The translations under genes were made by a program, and so were the position numbers. Shown piece after piece: positions 9,204 to 20,140 of a stretch of 64,000 nucleotides of DNA (positions within the stretch are counted from its first letter, which is position 1; each line of letters starts with the position of its first letter). The notes beneath the pieces are model-generated. The model worked only from the letters and a program-made list of their open reading frames with translations, was not told the origin of the DNA and did not search any database. The DNA is from Alteromonas sp. ALT199 (GTDB lineage: Bacteria > Pseudomonadota > Gammaproteobacteria > Enterobacterales > Alteromonadaceae): positions 1 through 64,000 of the forward strand of contig NZ_JAHHDX010000126.1 of the NCBI RefSeq assembly GCF_018619335.1, read 5' to 3'.

Positions 9204-11876
9204 ATGTTATCGTCGATCCGGATACAGCTTATAACAGTATTGCTAGCATTGATTGCGCTAATACTTTCCCAAGGCTTTGTGGCGCGAAAAAACCAAGAGG
9301 TTTTAAGTAAAGGCGTGGCGTCTGCAGCTAAAGCCGTTATTGATGTGGGTATAGTTAAAGAGCTAGAGCGTGACGTGGTCGACCTTCAGCGCAATGTTTT
9401 GATCTTCAAAGAAAATGCGAGTAAATCTGCCATTACTCGCTTTAGCCGCCTTATGGTAACTATTAACAATAAACTCGATAAGCTTGCGCTGGTAAACGAG
9501 CTCTCAACTCAAAAAGAAGACAACAATCAAATTCTCAATAGAATGAGAGAGCATTTGAGCGCCTATCAAGAGAATTTCTCCCAGGTTGTTGAAGCACGCT
9601 CTGAAAGGGATAATCTTATCGACCAGGGCACCATGTCTGACATTACGTTGCTAGGAAGTGAGCTTGATAAGGCTTTAGCACAAGGGAAGATTTCTGCTGC
9701 TTTCGTAGACGATGCCAAGGTCATTCTTATCCGCACAGAGAATGCGATGCTGAAATACTTGATGAAGCCTGATATGAAATTCATTAAGTCCTTTAATGAT
9801 TCCATTGACGCTTTGATACGCATGCCTTCGTCTGCTAATACTGAGCTGCAACAGCGCATAGAACGAATTATCGACAGAATAAAGAACGACTTTTTCAAGC
9901 TAACGCAAATTACGCAAGGTAACCTTTTTCTGGTTAATGTCGTTATGGCAGGATCTGCCAATGAATTCCTCTATTTAAGTGGGGAACTTGCGAAAAAAGT
10001 GAGCACTGACTCAAAGATCATTACGCAACGAACTTACCAAATAGCAGAAAGCACTCAGCGCAACGGAGAGCTTTTTTCTTTGTTTGCCATTCTACTTGCT
10101 CTGGCAGCGGCATTATTTTCAACATTTCGAATCCTTGGTCCTATTCGTTCAATCACAGAAGTATTCAATAAACTTGCTAAAGGCGTACAGATCTCCAATA
10201 TTCCCGGCAGTAGTCGAAGAGATGAAATTGGCAAGCTCGCGAAAGCTGCCCTTGTTTTCAGCGACAAAAACCGTGAAACAGAGAAGCTGCTAAATGAAGC
10301 GAGAACGATGAATTCTCAACTAGAGAACTTAAATAAAGTCATCACCGAATCTAAAGAGAAAGCCGAGCAGGCTACCGCATCAAAAAGCATGTTTTTGGCC
10401 AATATGAGCCACGAAATTCGCACGCCTATGAATGGCATTATTGGATTAATTGAACTGGCGCAGCAGCAAGAGCTTTCCACTACGGTTAGAGGCTACTTAG
10501 ACAAAGCAGCATATTCAGGGCAAATACTACTTAGCGTAATTAACGATATACTCGACTTCTCTAAAATTGAAGCAGGTAAACTTAAAATAGAAGAAGTGAG
10601 CTTTTCATTACACTCGCTATTCGACAATCTGATTGCTGTGATAGCGCTACGTGCAAAAGAAAAGAATTTATCTGTTCACTTTACGGTTAACCCCAAAATA
10701 CCTCCCCAAGTCATAGGAGACCCGCTGCGGATTGCCCAAATCATCATGAACATTGGCAATAACGCTGTGAAATTTACCGAACAAGGCCGTATAAATATTG
10801 AGTTTGACGGTTGCTTAAATGAAAAAGGCAACCTGCTTAACCTCTGTATGAGAATAACCGATTCCGGCATTGGAATGAGTTCGGCGCAGCTTGATAAAAT
10901 ATTCAAACCCTTTACTCAAGCTGATGGTTCAACCAACAGAAAATACGGTGGTACGGGCTTAGGGCTTGCAATTGTAAGCCAGCTTACCGAACTTATGAAT
11001 GGACGGCTTGACGCTACGTCTACAATGGGTAAAGGCAGCACTTTTGAGGTACAGCTTCCTCTAAAAGCATTTAAAAACCAACCAGGTGTATTACAAAATT
11101 CCCCCCAACTACCGAGTAACAGTCTCTACGTTACAGAGTCAGCATTACTCCCAGAGGCATACTGTGAGCAAATTCAGCTTTCGACATCAGCGCGTATGTC
11201 AATCGGTGAAGCTAGAAACGCTGCAGCTCTTCCCGATTTTATCGTTGTAGATGTTCATGATTTTAGCTTTTTCAGAGAAAATATCAGCTGGCTGAATAAT
11301 TTGTTAGAGAACGATAAATCTGTGGGCTTGGTGATGGAAAGCGCAGGTAGTGCACTACAAGCTAAATATGGCTCGCTCTGGAAAGGCCCGTTAATCATGC
11401 ACCCCTTTACGCCTGCCCAATTTGAGCGTTTCGTACACCAAGTTATTGCAAAGGACATCGGTTTTGAAGGGCAACATTTTAAAGACGAGCCTGAAGAAAC
11501 CACACTCGAGGGGCACGTACTACTAGTTGAAGACAATAATATAAACCAACTTGTTACCGGCGAAATGCTTACTAACCTTGGGCTGACATTTGATATTGCC
11601 GAAGATGGCAAGCAAGCCGTTCAAAAAGTAGAAAATTCTCCTCAGTACGACCTTATATTGATGGACGTACAAATGCCGATAATGGACGGATACGAGGCCA
11701 CTAGAATGCTACGAGACAAGAAATTTGCGGTTTTACCAATTATTGGTCTTTCTGCAAACGCAATGAAAGAAGACAAACAGAACGCAATTGATGCAGGTAT
11801 GAATGACTATTTGACAAAGCCAATTAAGCAAAAGTCTCTAATAGGTATGTTAAAGCAATATCTAGGTAAACAATGA
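9204..11876 (+). CDS. Membrane hybrid histidine kinase with HAMP and receiver domains
   Basis: Sensor kinase of the inner membrane. Transmembrane helix 1 (about 5-27) and helix 2 (about 288-310) enclose a 260-residue periplasmic region that is almost all helical, resembling TorS-type sensors that read a binding protein. HAMP (about 311-365) and a coiled coil lead to HisKA with the phosphoacceptor His403 (NMSHEIRTPMNG), then a HATPase domain with N-box NIGNNAVKFTEQG, DSGIGM and GTGLGLAI. A long linker (about 640-765) looks like a degenerate receiver. The C-terminal receiver has VLLVEDNNINQ, phospho-acceptor Asp821 in LILMDVQMP, and the conserved Lys in DYLTKPIK. There is no HPt domain, so phosphate must move to a separate HPt protein. 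It follows the binding-protein gene and probably shares its transcript. Confidence 0.92.
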   Translation: MLSSIRIQLITVLLALIALILSQGFVARKNQEVLSKGVASAAKAVIDVGIVKELERDVVDLQRNVLIFKENASKSAITRFSRLMVTINNKLDKLALVNELSTQKEDNNQILNRMREHLSAYQENFSQVVEARSERDNLIDQGTMSDITLLGSELDKALAQGKISAAFVDDAKVILIRTENAMLKYLMKPDMKFIKSFNDSIDALIRMPSSANTELQQRIERIIDRIKNDFFKLTQITQGNLFLVNVVMAGSANEFLYLSGELAKKVSTDSKIITQRTYQIAESTQRNGELFSLFAILLALAAALFSTFRILGPIRSITEVFNKLAKGVQISNIPGSSRRDEIGKLAKAALVFSDKNRETEKLLNEARTMNSQLENLNKVITESKEKAEQATASKSMFLANMSHEIRTPMNGIIGLIELAQQQELSTTVRGYLDKAAYSGQILLSVINDILDFSKIEAGKLKIEEVSFSLHSLFDNLIAVIALRAKEKNLSVHFTVNPKIPPQVIGDPLRIAQIIMNIGNNAVKFTEQGRINIEFDGCLNEKGNLLNLCMRITDSGIGMSSAQLDKIFKPFTQADGSTNRKYGGTGLGLAIVSQLTELMNGRLDATSTMGKGSTFEVQLPLKAFKNQPGVLQNSPQLPSNSLYVTESALLPEAYCEQIQLSTSARMSIGEARNAAALPDFIVVDVHDFSFFRENISWLNNLLENDKSVGLVMESAGSALQAKYGSLWKGPLIMHPFTPAQFERFVHQVIAKDIGFEGQHFKDEPEETTLEGHVLLVEDNNINQLVTGEMLTNLGLTFDIAEDGKQAVQKVENSPQYDLILMDVQMPIMDGYEATRMLRDKKFAVLPIIGLSANAMKEDKQNAIDAGMNDYLTKPIKQKSLIGMLKQYLGKQ

Positions 11877-11996
11877 TAGAAATTTGGTACAGATAGGCCG
11901 CTAAAGTGGTGTTTCGATAAACAAAAGCAAAAGGAAATTCTCAGCGACAGATACCTCTTCTTTGTGCTCCCAAAAGATTATCAATTTACGTAACAA

Positions 11997-12024
11997 AAAT
12001 GGGTTACCTTCCGGTAACCCATTT
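11997..12024 (-). terminator. Rho-independent terminator after valS
   Basis: AAATGGGTTACC (11997-12008) and GGTAACCCATTT (12013-12024) pair perfectly over 12 bases around a TTCC loop. On the minus strand the hairpin is followed by a T-run, so it ends the pepA-holC-valS unit. It may also stop transcription from the kinase gene. Confidence 0.85.
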
Positions 12025-12072
12025 ATACTATACAAAGCATCTGAGCGCCCTTTTAGGGGCAACAGCTAAGTG

Positions 12073-14847
12073 CTAAAGCGCTTTTATCGTTTCAAACTGC
12101 TCTTTAAGTTTAGCTAGGGCTTTTTCACCTTCTTCCAACTTACCGCGTTCTTTTTCAATTACCGCTTCTGGTGCATTACTTACGAACTTCTCGTTACCTA
12201 ACTTACCACGCGTACGAGAAACATCTTTCTCGATTTTCTCCATGGCTTTAGTAATTCGAGCTAGCTCTGCGTCTTTGTCGATAAGCCCTGCCATTGGGAT
12301 AAGAATTTCCATCTCGCCCACAAGCGCTGTTGCACTAGCTGGCGCTTCTTCACCGTCTTTCAAAATAGTAACGGTTTCAAGCTTAGAAAGCTTATCTAAG
12401 AATGCTTTGGCGGCATCAAGACGACGCGCGTCTTCATCACTTACATTCTTAAGTAGCGCATTAAGCGGTTTGTTTGGCGAGATATCCATTTCACCACGGA
12501 TATTACGAATACCCACGATAAACTTCTTCACCCACTCAATATCAGCAAGCACTTTATCGTCTTGTTTAGCCGCATCTACTTCAGGGAATGCCTGAACCAT
12601 AATGCTTGCGCCCTCTTCCACCTTAAGCGCACTTAATGGCACGACACGCTGCCAAATAGTGTCGGTGATAAATGGCATAAGCGGGTGCAACAAGCGAAGC
12701 AGGCTTTCAAGCACGTTAATAAGCGTATGACGTGTACCGCGTTTCTCAGCTTCGGTGCTAGCGTCATTGCTAAGCACAGGCTTAGTCAGCTCTAGATACC
12801 AGTCACAGAACTGGTTCCAAGTGAATTCGTAAACAGTTTGCGCAGCAATATCGAAACGGTAGTCTTCAAGAGCTTTTTCAAACTCAACCAGGGTTTGTTG
12901 GAACTTCGCCCAAATCCAGCGATCGGCCATGCTAAGTTCCATTTCACCGCCGTCACGACCTGTGTCATGCTCTTCTGTGTTCATCAATACGAAACGTGAT
13001 GCGTTCCAAATCTTGTTACAGAAGTTACGGTAGCCTTCAACACGGGCCATATCAAAGTTGATATCGCGGCTGGTTGATGCCATAGCTGCAAACGTAAAGC
13101 GCAGTGCATCTGTACCGTAAGCCTGAATACCATCAGGGAACTGTTTACGGGTGCGCTTAGCAATCTTTTCAGCCAATTGTGGCTGCATCATGCCAGCGGT
13201 ACGTTTAGTCACTAGCGACTCAATATCAATACCGTCAATCAAATCGATGGGGTCAAGCACGTTGCCCTTCGATTTTGACATTTTATCGCCGTTCTCATCG
13301 CGGATAAGACCAGTAATATAGATGTCTTTAAACGGTATTTTGCCGGTGAACTTCTTGGTCATCATGATCATTCTGGCAACCCAGAAGAAGATGATGTCAA
13401 AGCCAGTTACAAGTACCGAAGATGGTACAAAGGTTTCAAGATCTGGCGTTTCTTCTGGCCAGCCCATAGTCGCAAACGGCCATAGTGCACTTGAGAACCA
13501 AGTATCGAGAACGTCGTTATCTTGTGAAAGGGTTACGTCACTACCAAGACCGTGCTTTTCACGTACTTCTTCTTCAGTGCGACCAACAAAAACCTTGCCG
13601 TTTTCGTCGTACCACGCTGGAATGCGGTGTCCCCACCACAGCTGACGAGAAATACACCAGTCTTGAATGTTGTGCATCCACTGGTAATAAGTTTTGTTCC
13701 AGTTTTCTGGCACGAAGCGAATCTCGCCACTTTCAACCGCTTCAATAGCAGGCTTAGCAAGAGACTCAACCGCTACATACCACTGATCAGTTAGGTATGG
13801 TTCGATAACCGCGTTGGTTCTATCGCCACGCGGTACTTTAAGCTTGTGCGGCTCAATTTTAACCAATGCGCCTTGGGCTTCTAGGTCAGCAACAATCTGC
13901 TTACGCGCGTCAAAGCGATCTAAACCACGGTACGCTTCTGGCGCGTCATCGTTAATTTTCGCGTCGTCGGTAAGAATGTTGATCATAGGCAAGTTATGAC
14001 GCTTACCCATGTCGTAGTCGTTAAAGTCGTGAGCAGGCGTAATTTTAACGCAGCCAGTACCAAACTCTTGATCGACATAGTCATCGGCAATAACTGGTAT
14101 TAAACGACCCGTAATCGGCAGCTTAATTTCTTTGCCTATAAAGCCTTGATAACGCTCGTCATCCGGATGAACGGCAACCGCTGTATCACCTAGCATAGTT
14201 TCAGGGCGCGTTGTTGCAACCACTAGCTCACCGCTACCGTCAGCTAGCGGGTAGCGCATGTGCCACATGTGGCCGTCTTCTTCTTCGTTCAGTACTTCTA
14301 AATCAGAAACAGCTGTATGAAGCACAGGGTCCCAGTTCACCAAACGCTTACCGCGGTAAATAAGGCCTTCTTCATGTAGTTTCACGAATACTTCAGTTAC
14401 GGCTTTAGACAGGTCTTCGTCCATGGTGAACACTTCACGAGACCAGTCAGGAGAGGTACCTAAACGACGCATTTGGCCAGTAATAGTACCGCCGCTGTGC
14501 TCTTTCCATTCCCAGACTTTTTTGATGAAGTCTTCGCGACCTAAATCGTGTCGGGTTTTACCTTCAGCGTTAAGTTTACGCTCTACCACCATTTGGGTAG
14601 CGATACCTGCGTGGTCGGTACCCACTTGCCAAAGGGTGTTGTCGCCCTTCATGCGGTGATAGCGAGTTAGGGCATCCATAATAGTTTGCTGGAAACCGTG
14701 GCCCATGTGAAGGCTACCGGTAACGTTCGGCGGCGGAAGCAAAATACAATAAGGGTCGCCGCTGCCTGAAGCTTTAAATAAACCCGCCTCTTCCCATGAC
14801 TTATAGCATTGCTGCTCGATGGACTGCGGTTCGAAGGTTTTATCCAT
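12073..14847 (-). CDS. valS: Valyl-tRNA synthetase
   Basis: Charges tRNA-Val with valine in the cytoplasm. The class I signatures are present: the HIGH-type motif HMGH at 47-50 within [15 protein letters not shown], and KMSKS at 522-526. The CP1 editing domain is visible ([38 protein letters not shown]), and the C-terminus carries the characteristic coiled coil rich in Lys and Glu (about 855-924). At 924 residues it is slightly shorter than E. coli ValS (951). It lies 35 bases downstream of holC, the same gene order as in E. coli (pepA-holC-valS). Confidence 0.98.
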   Translation of the reverse strand: MDKTFEPQSIEQQCYKSWEEAGLFKASGSGDPYCILLPPPNVTGSLHMGHGFQQTIMDALTRYHRMKGDNTLWQVGTDHAGIATQMVVERKLNAEGKTRHDLGREDFIKKVWEWKEHSGGTITGQMRRLGTSPDWSREVFTMDEDLSKAVTEVFVKLHEEGLIYRGKRLVNWDPVLHTAVSDLEVLNEEEDGHMWHMRYPLADGSGELVVATTRPETMLGDTAVAVHPDDERYQGFIGKEIKLPITGRLIPVIADDYVDQEFGTGCVKITPAHDFNDYDMGKRHNLPMINILTDDAKINDDAPEAYRGLDRFDARKQIVADLEAQGALVKIEPHKLKVPRGDRTNAVIEPYLTDQWYVAVESLAKPAIEAVESGEIRFVPENWNKTYYQWMHNIQDWCISRQLWWGHRIPAWYDENGKVFVGRTEEEVREKHGLGSDVTLSQDNDVLDTWFSSALWPFATMGWPEETPDLETFVPSSVLVTGFDIIFFWVARMIMMTKKFTGKIPFKDIYITGLIRDENGDKMSKSKGNVLDPIDLIDGIDIESLVTKRTAGMMQPQLAEKIAKRTRKQFPDGIQAYGTDALRFTFAAMASTSRDINFDMARVEGYRNFCNKIWNASRFVLMNTEEHDTGRDGGEMELSMADRWIWAKFQQTLVEFEKALEDYRFDIAAQTVYEFTWNQFCDWYLELTKPVLSNDASTEAEKRGTRHTLINVLESLLRLLHPLMPFITDTIWQRVVPLSALKVEEGASIMVQAFPEVDAAKQDDKVLADIEWVKKFIVGIRNIRGEMDISPNKPLNALLKNVSDEDARRLDAAKAFLDKLSKLETVTILKDGEEAPASATALVGEMEILIPMAGLIDKDAELARITKAMEKIEKDVSRTRGKLGNEKFVSNAPEAVIEKERGKLEEGEKALAKLKEQFETIKAL

Positions 14848-14882
14848 TACACACTCTCAAATTGAAGCTAAACGCGAATGAC

Positions 14883-15305
14883 TTAAGCAGATTTAAACTG
14901 CATATTGCATCCAGCTTGCTGATAGTTTTTGTATCTTACCCGCGCGGCCTGTTTGGCGTTCTCGTCCACGGGTACAAAATCGATGATTTGACGATGTTGA
15001 TTAGGTGAAGGCACCATACCGGAACCCACATTCACCACCATTTGTCGTCTGGCTACCTGCTCTGGCTGCCAACAAATTTCCACCGGCGTGCCCGACTGCG
15101 GCCCTTCACCATAAAGGTTATGGGGCACAAAGCGGTCAGCCGGCAGTTGCCATAACAATTCATCAACTTCTTCAGCTTGCGCCTGTGTATCACACAGCAC
15201 GCTAATTTTTTGCTTATTAGCAAACGCTGAAGCAATGACTTCACTGGCGCGGCCTGCCACACCATTGTCACCGCTGGTAAGTTGATAAAAAATCACTTGT
15301 GGCAT
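14883..15305 (-). CDS. holC: DNA polymerase III chi subunit
   Basis: Accessory subunit of the replicative polymerase clamp loader; chi links the complex to single-strand binding protein. The 140-residue chain starts with VIFYQLTSGD and contains the family pattern ISVLCDTQAQAEEVDELLWQ, PADRFVPHNLYGE, VEICWQPEQ and NQHRQIIDFVP. The position between pepA and valS, six bases after pepA, matches E. coli. The start ATG at 15305 directly precedes the conserved N-terminus. Confidence 0.93.
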   Translation of the reverse strand: MPQVIFYQLTSGDNGVAGRASEVIASAFANKQKISVLCDTQAQAEEVDELLWQLPADRFVPHNLYGEGPQSGTPVEICWQPEQVARRQMVVNVGSGMVPSPNQHRQIIDFVPVDENAKQAARVRYKNYQQAGCNMQFKSA

Positions 15306-15311
15306 AAATGA

Positions 15312-16817
15312 TTAGTCCTCTAACTTGATATCAGCGCGGTTCATTAAGAACTGAGACAGCATAGGCACTGGACGGCCTGTTGCACCTTTGTTCTTACCAC
15401 TACGCCATGCCGTACCGGCAATATCAAGGTGAGCCCAGTTGTACTTCTTAGTGAAGCGTGACAAGAAACAACCTGCGGTGATTGACCCTGCTGGGCGACC
15501 ACCAAGGTTTGTCATGTCAGCAAATGGGCTTTCAAGTTGCTCTTGATAATCGTCCCATAGCGGTAAACGCCATGCGCGATCTGAACTTTGTTCTGACGCA
15601 TTGAGAAGCTCATGGGCAAGTGGATTGTGCGTACTCATCACTGCCGTAGCGTGGTGACCTAGCGCGATGATAGCCGCACCCGTTAGCGTAGCAACATCTA
15701 CAACAAGCTCTGGGTCGAAGCGCTCTACGTAGGTTAGCGCGTCACACAGAACCAAACGGCCTTCAGCGTCAGTATTAAGTACTTCAACGGTTTGTCCTGA
15801 CATGGTAGTTAGGATGTCACCCGGACGATAAGCTTTACCGTCTGGCATGTTTTCACAGCCTGCCAATACGCCAATAACATTAATTGGCAGGTTAAGCGCC
15901 GCGATAGTGTGCATAGTACCTAGTACGCCTGCAGCACCACCCATGTCGTACTTCATTTCATCCATGCCTTCGCCTGGCTTAATTGAAATACCGCCTGAAT
16001 CAAAAGTAAGACCTTTACCTACAAGCACAATAGGCGCTTGATCAGCAGAGCCACCGCGGTGATGCATAATACTCATCATGCTTTCGTTGTCTGAACCACG
16101 ACCAACAGCCAAATACGCTTGCATACCAAGCTCTGCCATTTGTGTTTCATCTACTACTTCAGCGGTTACGCTGTCGTATTGGCTGGCAAGCTCTTGCGCT
16201 TGCTGCCACAGATATGCTGGGTTACAGATATTTGGCGGCATGTTAGCTACGTCTTTGGTTACTTTCGAACCACGAGCTACAGCTAAACCATGCTCAACCG
16301 CGCGCTCACCAACAGTAAGCTCACGGCGTGTAGGTACATTGAATACAATTTTACGCAGTGGACGGCGAGGCTCGCCCTTTTTGGTTTTAAGTTGCATAAA
16401 GGTATAAAGCGTATCTTCCGTTGCTTCTACCGCTTGACGCACTTTCCAATAAGTATCACGGCCTTTAACGTGAAGCTCGGTTAAGAAACACACCGCTTCC
16501 ATCGAGCCGGTTTCATTCAATGTTTGAATAGTTTTGGCAATAATATTTTTGTACTGACGCTCATCAAGCTCGCGCTCTTTACCACAACCGACTAAAAGCA
16601 CGCGCTCACTTAGTACGTTTGGCACGTTGTGTAGCAACAACATTTGGCCCGCTTTACCTTCAAGGTCGCCACGGCGCAACAAGTTGCTAATATAACCTTC
16701 ACTGATTTCGTCTAGTTGTTCAGCCACTGCCGTTAGACGGCGCGGCTCGAAGACACCCACAACAATACATGCGCTGCGTTGTTTTTCAGGACTGCCACTT
16801 TTTACACTAAACTCCAC
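15312..16817 (-). CDS. pepA: Leucyl aminopeptidase (cytosol aminopeptidase A)
   Basis: Dimetal M17 aminopeptidase that removes N-terminal residues from peptides; in E. coli PepA also acts in Xer recombination at cer sites. The metal-binding signature NTDAEGRL is at 348-355, with the conserved [17 protein letters not shown] and KYDMGGAAG blocks before it. I chose the GTG start at 16817 because it has GAGGTGA five bases upstream, gives 501 residues (E. coli 503) and starts [20 protein letters not shown], nearly identical to the E. coli N-terminus. An ATG at 16868 would add 17 unconserved residues. It is the first gene of pepA-holC-valS and is divergent from lptF, with promoters for both in 16818-17080. 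Confidence 0.97.
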   Translation of the reverse strand: MEFSVKSGSPEKQRSACIVVGVFEPRRLTAVAEQLDEISEGYISNLLRRGDLEGKAGQMLLLHNVPNVLSERVLLVGCGKERELDERQYKNIIAKTIQTLNETGSMEAVCFLTELHVKGRDTYWKVRQAVEATEDTLYTFMQLKTKKGEPRRPLRKIVFNVPTRRELTVGERAVEHGLAVARGSKVTKDVANMPPNICNPAYLWQQAQELASQYDSVTAEVVDETQMAELGMQAYLAVGRGSDNESMMSIMHHRGGSADQAPIVLVGKGLTFDSGGISIKPGEGMDEMKYDMGGAAGVLGTMHTIAALNLPINVIGVLAGCENMPDGKAYRPGDILTTMSGQTVEVLNTDAEGRLVLCDALTYVERFDPELVVDVATLTGAAIIALGHHATAVMSTHNPLAHELLNASEQSSDRAWRLPLWDDYQEQLESPFADMTNLGGRPAGSITAGCFLSRFTKKYNWAHLDIAGTAWRSGKNKGATGRPVPMLSQFLMNRADIKLED

Positions 16818-17080
16818 GATATCACCTCGCTTTTCGTCGTTTATGGTTTGCACGATGACTAAAATCACGTAACGTTTCGCGCTGCTTTATGTTTTAATAC
16901 GCAGCATAACTTTTTAGTTCGCTGCAATTCGCGCTTACAGACCTATTGAATATAGGTTAAATTTGCGTCCAAACACCATGCAAACGGTTTATGATTGCAG
17001 GCAAAACTTGTAAAAACGGTAAGTTTAAACAAAATTGTGCTTTCTTTCACTAAAATTCCTAATTTTCCGGAAGGGCTGAG

Positions 17081-18181
17081 ATGCTGATATTCCGCTATTT
17101 ACTTAAGGAAACGCTGAAATCTCAGTTAGCGATTTTCTTTATCCTTATGGCAATTTTTGTCACCCTTAGATTTGTGCGCGTGTTAGGCGATGCATCAGAC
17201 GGTGATATCCCTGCTGGGCTAGTGCTTGGCTTCTTAGGTTTATATGCCCCAATTCTCTCATCTTTGGTGCTGCCGATCAGTGCTTATTTGGGCATTATGC
17301 TGGCACACGGCAGGCTGTATGTAGACAGTGAAATGACGGTAATGAGGGCCTGTGGTATCAGTGAATGGTATGTCACTCGGGTGATGCTGTTTTTATCTGT
17401 AATTATCATGATAGTCACAGGGGCAATTACCCTTTATTTCGCGCCACTGGCGGCTGAAAACGAATACCAATTGCGGGAAAAAGCCCGTAATGAAGCAGGG
17501 CTTTCTGCCCTTATGCCAGGTAGATTCCAGCAAACGGGTAACGAAAAAGCGGTTATATTCGTGCACGATGTAGATAGCAACGATAAGCTGCAACGTGTGT
17601 TTTTATCCCAGAATCAAACGGATGACAGCGAAGGCGACGTACGCGTTGTATATGCGCAATCCGGCGAAGTAGCTAATAACCCTGATGGCACCCGAAATCT
17701 TGTATTGAAAGAAGGGGTGCAGTATGAGGGAAAACAATCCGAAAAGGCATTCCGCAAAGTAGAATTTGATGAATATCAAATTCAGATTGCTGATAAACCC
17801 GCCGACGAAACTCGTCGCAAAGTAAGCGTACTGCCCACTAACGAGCTATGGGAAGACGACAGTATTGAAGCAAGAGCCGAACTTCAGTGGCGCATTGCCA
17901 TACCGCTCTCAATCCCCTTTTTAGTGTTAATTGCTGTGCCGCTAAGTACCGTGGATCCGCGTCAGGGTCGCTTTGGAAAAATGTTCCCTGCAATCTTGCT
18001 ATATCTAGGCTACTTTTTACTGCTGCTCGCAAGTAGACGCGTACTAGAAGACGGAAAAATGCCGCCACAATTAGGCTTATGGTGGGTGCATACCATCATG
18101 TTGATTATTGGTGTCATGTTAATAGTGCGGGACAGGAAGACCGGCACTGAGCTTCGCGCTTGGATATTGGGGAAAAAATAG
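17081..18181 (+). CDS. lptF: LPS export ABC transporter permease LptF
   Basis: Inner-membrane permease of the LptB2FG complex that extracts lipopolysaccharide and passes it to LptC. The chain has the YjgP/YjgQ layout: an N-terminal helix after MLIFRYLLKETLKSQ, transmembrane helices at about 12-30, 55-75 and 100-120, a periplasmic beta-jellyroll domain (about 130-265), and three C-terminal helices (about 275-355). The start ATG has GGAAGGGCTGAG upstream. Its stop codon directly abuts the lptG start, so the two are translationally linked. Divergent from pepA, as in E. coli. Confidence 0.96.
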   Translation: MLIFRYLLKETLKSQLAIFFILMAIFVTLRFVRVLGDASDGDIPAGLVLGFLGLYAPILSSLVLPISAYLGIMLAHGRLYVDSEMTVMRACGISEWYVTRVMLFLSVIIMIVTGAITLYFAPLAAENEYQLREKARNEAGLSALMPGRFQQTGNEKAVIFVHDVDSNDKLQRVFLSQNQTDDSEGDVRVVYAQSGEVANNPDGTRNLVLKEGVQYEGKQSEKAFRKVEFDEYQIQIADKPADETRRKVSVLPTNELWEDDSIEARAELQWRIAIPLSIPFLVLIAVPLSTVDPRQGRFGKMFPAILLYLGYFLLLLASRRVLEDGKMPPQLGLWWVHTIMLIIGVMLIVRDRKTGTELRAWILGKK

Positions 18182-19243
18182 ATGTTTAAGATCCTCGATT
18201 TATACATTGCCCGCACGCTGCTAGGCACCATCACGGTTACGCTTAGTGTACTTATTGGCTTAAGCGCACTCATAAAGTTTGTAGAACAACTGCGTAAAAT
18301 TGGCGAAGGTGACTATGACATGCTTGTCGCCTTTATCTATGTTTTACTTAGCTTGCCTCGCGACCTAGAGCAGTTCTTCCCTATGGCCACACTACTTGGG
18401 GGCCTTATTGGTATGGGCGTACTGGCCAGTAATAGCGAACTGGTAGTAATGCAGGCCGCGGGCATGAGCCGTTGGAACATTATAAACTCAGCCATGAAAT
18501 CCACCCTTGTGATGATTTTATTGGTGATGGCGGTTGGTGAGTGGGTTACCCCATACAGCGAAACCAAGGCCAAACAAATAAGAACCGAAGCCATTTCAGG
18601 CGGTAGTTTATTTTCTTCAGATAAGCTGGTGTGGGCTAAAGATGGCGACCGATTTGTGAGTATTGGTCAAGTACTTAGCCAAGACTCGCTTAAAGACGTA
18701 AGCATTTTTAGCTTTAACCCTGACCTATCTCTTGAAAGTATTACCTACGCAAAAAATAGTGCTTTCGATGGCGATGGCTGGTGGCTAAGCGATGTCGAAG
18801 TGACTGAGTTTTCAGAAACTAAAGTGTCGGTACAAGAAAGCGAGCGCATGCGATGGAATTCAACACTAACCCCCGATAAGCTGGGCATAGTTGCTGTTAA
18901 GCCAGAGGCTTTATCCATCACTGGATTGCTAGATTACGTAAATTATTTAGAAAACAACGGCCAAGATCCCTCGCGCTACGAACTTGCGCTATGGCGAAAA
19001 ATCTTTCAGCCTATTTCAGTGGGCGTAATGCTATTAATGGCACTGTCGTTCATCTTTGGTCCGCTACGTAGCGTAACGATGGGCGCAAGAGTGATTATGG
19101 GCGTACTCACAGGCTTTGGTTTCTTTATTCTTAACGAAGTGTTTGGGCCAGTCAGTTTGGTATATCAGCTGCCGCCGTTCTTAGGCGCTTTACTACCAAG
19201 CTTGCTGTTTGCGGCTATCGCAGGTGTAATGCTTAAACGTTGA
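18182..19243 (+). CDS. lptG: LPS export ABC transporter permease LptG
   Basis: Second permease of LptB2FG. The N-terminus LDLYIARTLLGTITVTLSVL is typical of LptG, followed by helices, the conserved FFPMATLLGGLIGMGVLASNSELVVMQAAGMS coupling region interrupted here at residue limits, a periplasmic jellyroll (about 125-260) and three terminal helices. It begins on the base after the lptF stop with no separate ribosome site, which fits coupled translation and the equal stoichiometry of the complex. A strong terminator follows at 19286-19316. Confidence 0.96.
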   Translation: MFKILDLYIARTLLGTITVTLSVLIGLSALIKFVEQLRKIGEGDYDMLVAFIYVLLSLPRDLEQFFPMATLLGGLIGMGVLASNSELVVMQAAGMSRWNIINSAMKSTLVMILLVMAVGEWVTPYSETKAKQIRTEAISGGSLFSSDKLVWAKDGDRFVSIGQVLSQDSLKDVSIFSFNPDLSLESITYAKNSAFDGDGWWLSDVEVTEFSETKVSVQESERMRWNSTLTPDKLGIVAVKPEALSITGLLDYVNYLENNGQDPSRYELALWRKIFQPISVGVMLLMALSFIFGPLRSVTMGARVIMGVLTGFGFFILNEVFGPVSLVYQLPPFLGALLPSLLFAAIAGVMLKR

Positions 19244-19285
19244 TAAAACTATAAATGCTCGAATAGTTTCACGGTCAAGCTGTAT

Positions 19286-19316
19286 AAAAAAGAGGCGTTT
19301 TGAAGCCTCTTTTTTT
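19286..19316. terminator. Strong rho-independent terminator after lptG
   Basis: AAAAAAGAGGC (19286-19296) and GCCTCTTTTTT (19305-19316) form a stem with an A-run before and a T-run after, so it can act for lptG and for the convergent RDD gene. Confidence 0.9.
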
Positions 19317-19353
19317 GACTTTTTTGGCGCCCTTCAAGGCCTAGAATGCGTCA

Positions 19354-19938
19354 TCACCAACTTTTGTGGTCGTTCGCTTCTTTAGTCAGTTTCAACACTT
19401 CTGTTTGTGCCAAGCGGTCCTGTAGCGATTGCTTATTTTTAAAATCAAACAAAACAAGCAAGGTTCCTAAACCTCCCAATGAAGCAACAAGACGAATCAA
19501 CAAGCGCGGCCATGTCATAGGCTCGTCAACTGTGCTGTAAATACGCAAACGCCATGCACGCATACCAAGTGTTTGTCCGCCTCTACGCCAGAACCATAAG
19601 AAAAAGCCCGCTATCCACAAACCTACCCACGTTTGAATAAGCAATTTATAACCAAAAGAAGCCTGAATCAGGTCGGCAGGTTCAGCATAGCCCTGCAGGT
19701 CAAGGGCGCCGTTTTTCAGCATAACCACCAAGGTTACTATCATCACCATAGCGGCACACATACCGACAGCGGTAGCCACGAGCGTATCGTAAATCATTGC
19801 CAACAAGCGTCTAACGAATCCTGCTCGCTGTAGGGCCAAGCTATCAGATTCTGCGTTATCTGTGCTTAACTCATCCTTGCTATTTGGGCGGTTAGGTGAT
19901 GAGGATGTCTTCTTAGCTTTTTTATCGTGACGCGCCAC
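19354..19938 (-). CDS. RDD family membrane protein
   Basis: Integral membrane protein of unknown transport role. The RDD signature is present as AGFVRRLLAMIYDTLVAT (Arg and Asp in the first helix), followed by three hydrophobic segments (about 45-70, 95-115 and 150-170) and the conserved GGQTLGMRAWRLRI block. The first 30 residues are charged and disordered. It is monocistronic and convergent with lptG. RDD proteins next to lptFG are common in related genomes (from memory). Confidence 0.88.
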   Translation of the reverse strand: MARHDKKAKKTSSSPNRPNSKDELSTDNAESDSLALQRAGFVRRLLAMIYDTLVATAVGMCAAMVMIVTLVVMLKNGALDLQGYAEPADLIQASFGYKLLIQTWVGLWIAGFFLWFWRRGGQTLGMRAWRLRIYSTVDEPMTWPRLLIRLVASLGGLGTLLVLFDFKNKQSLQDRLAQTEVLKLTKEANDHKSW

Positions 19939-20072
19939 AGGTTTCTCTTTGCTTCAATAAATAACAGTGCGTATTTTGACACAAGCCGCTGGTAGCTTAA
20001 ACAACATAAATGACACTTACTGTCTTTTAATGAAGCTGTAACCTCCCGATTTACCTTCGATAAAATTTAAGG

Positions 20073-20104
20073 TTTTTTGCATCTAACCGTAATAGTTAAC
20101 CGTT
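20073..20104 (+). promoter_or_regulatory. Candidate ECF sigma promoter for the TonB receptor gene
   Basis: TTTTTTGCATCTAA (20073-20086) is followed after 14 bases by CGTT (20101-20104), 40 bases before the GTG start. The same 14-base element, the same 14-base spacing and the same 40-base distance recur upstream of the DUF4331 gene at 23762. The layout fits a -35 box (TGCATC) and a CGTT -10 box of an ECF promoter; the sigma factor encoded at 22364 is the likely user. This is inference from the shared pattern. Confidence 0.6.
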
Positions 20105-20140
20105 ATTACACTTACAAACGGATGATGGAAGTAAATTACG

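Noticed and set aside
12242..14659. Several plus-strand open frames across valS
   Set aside because: They are antisense to a highly conserved synthetase and have no recognisable protein features.
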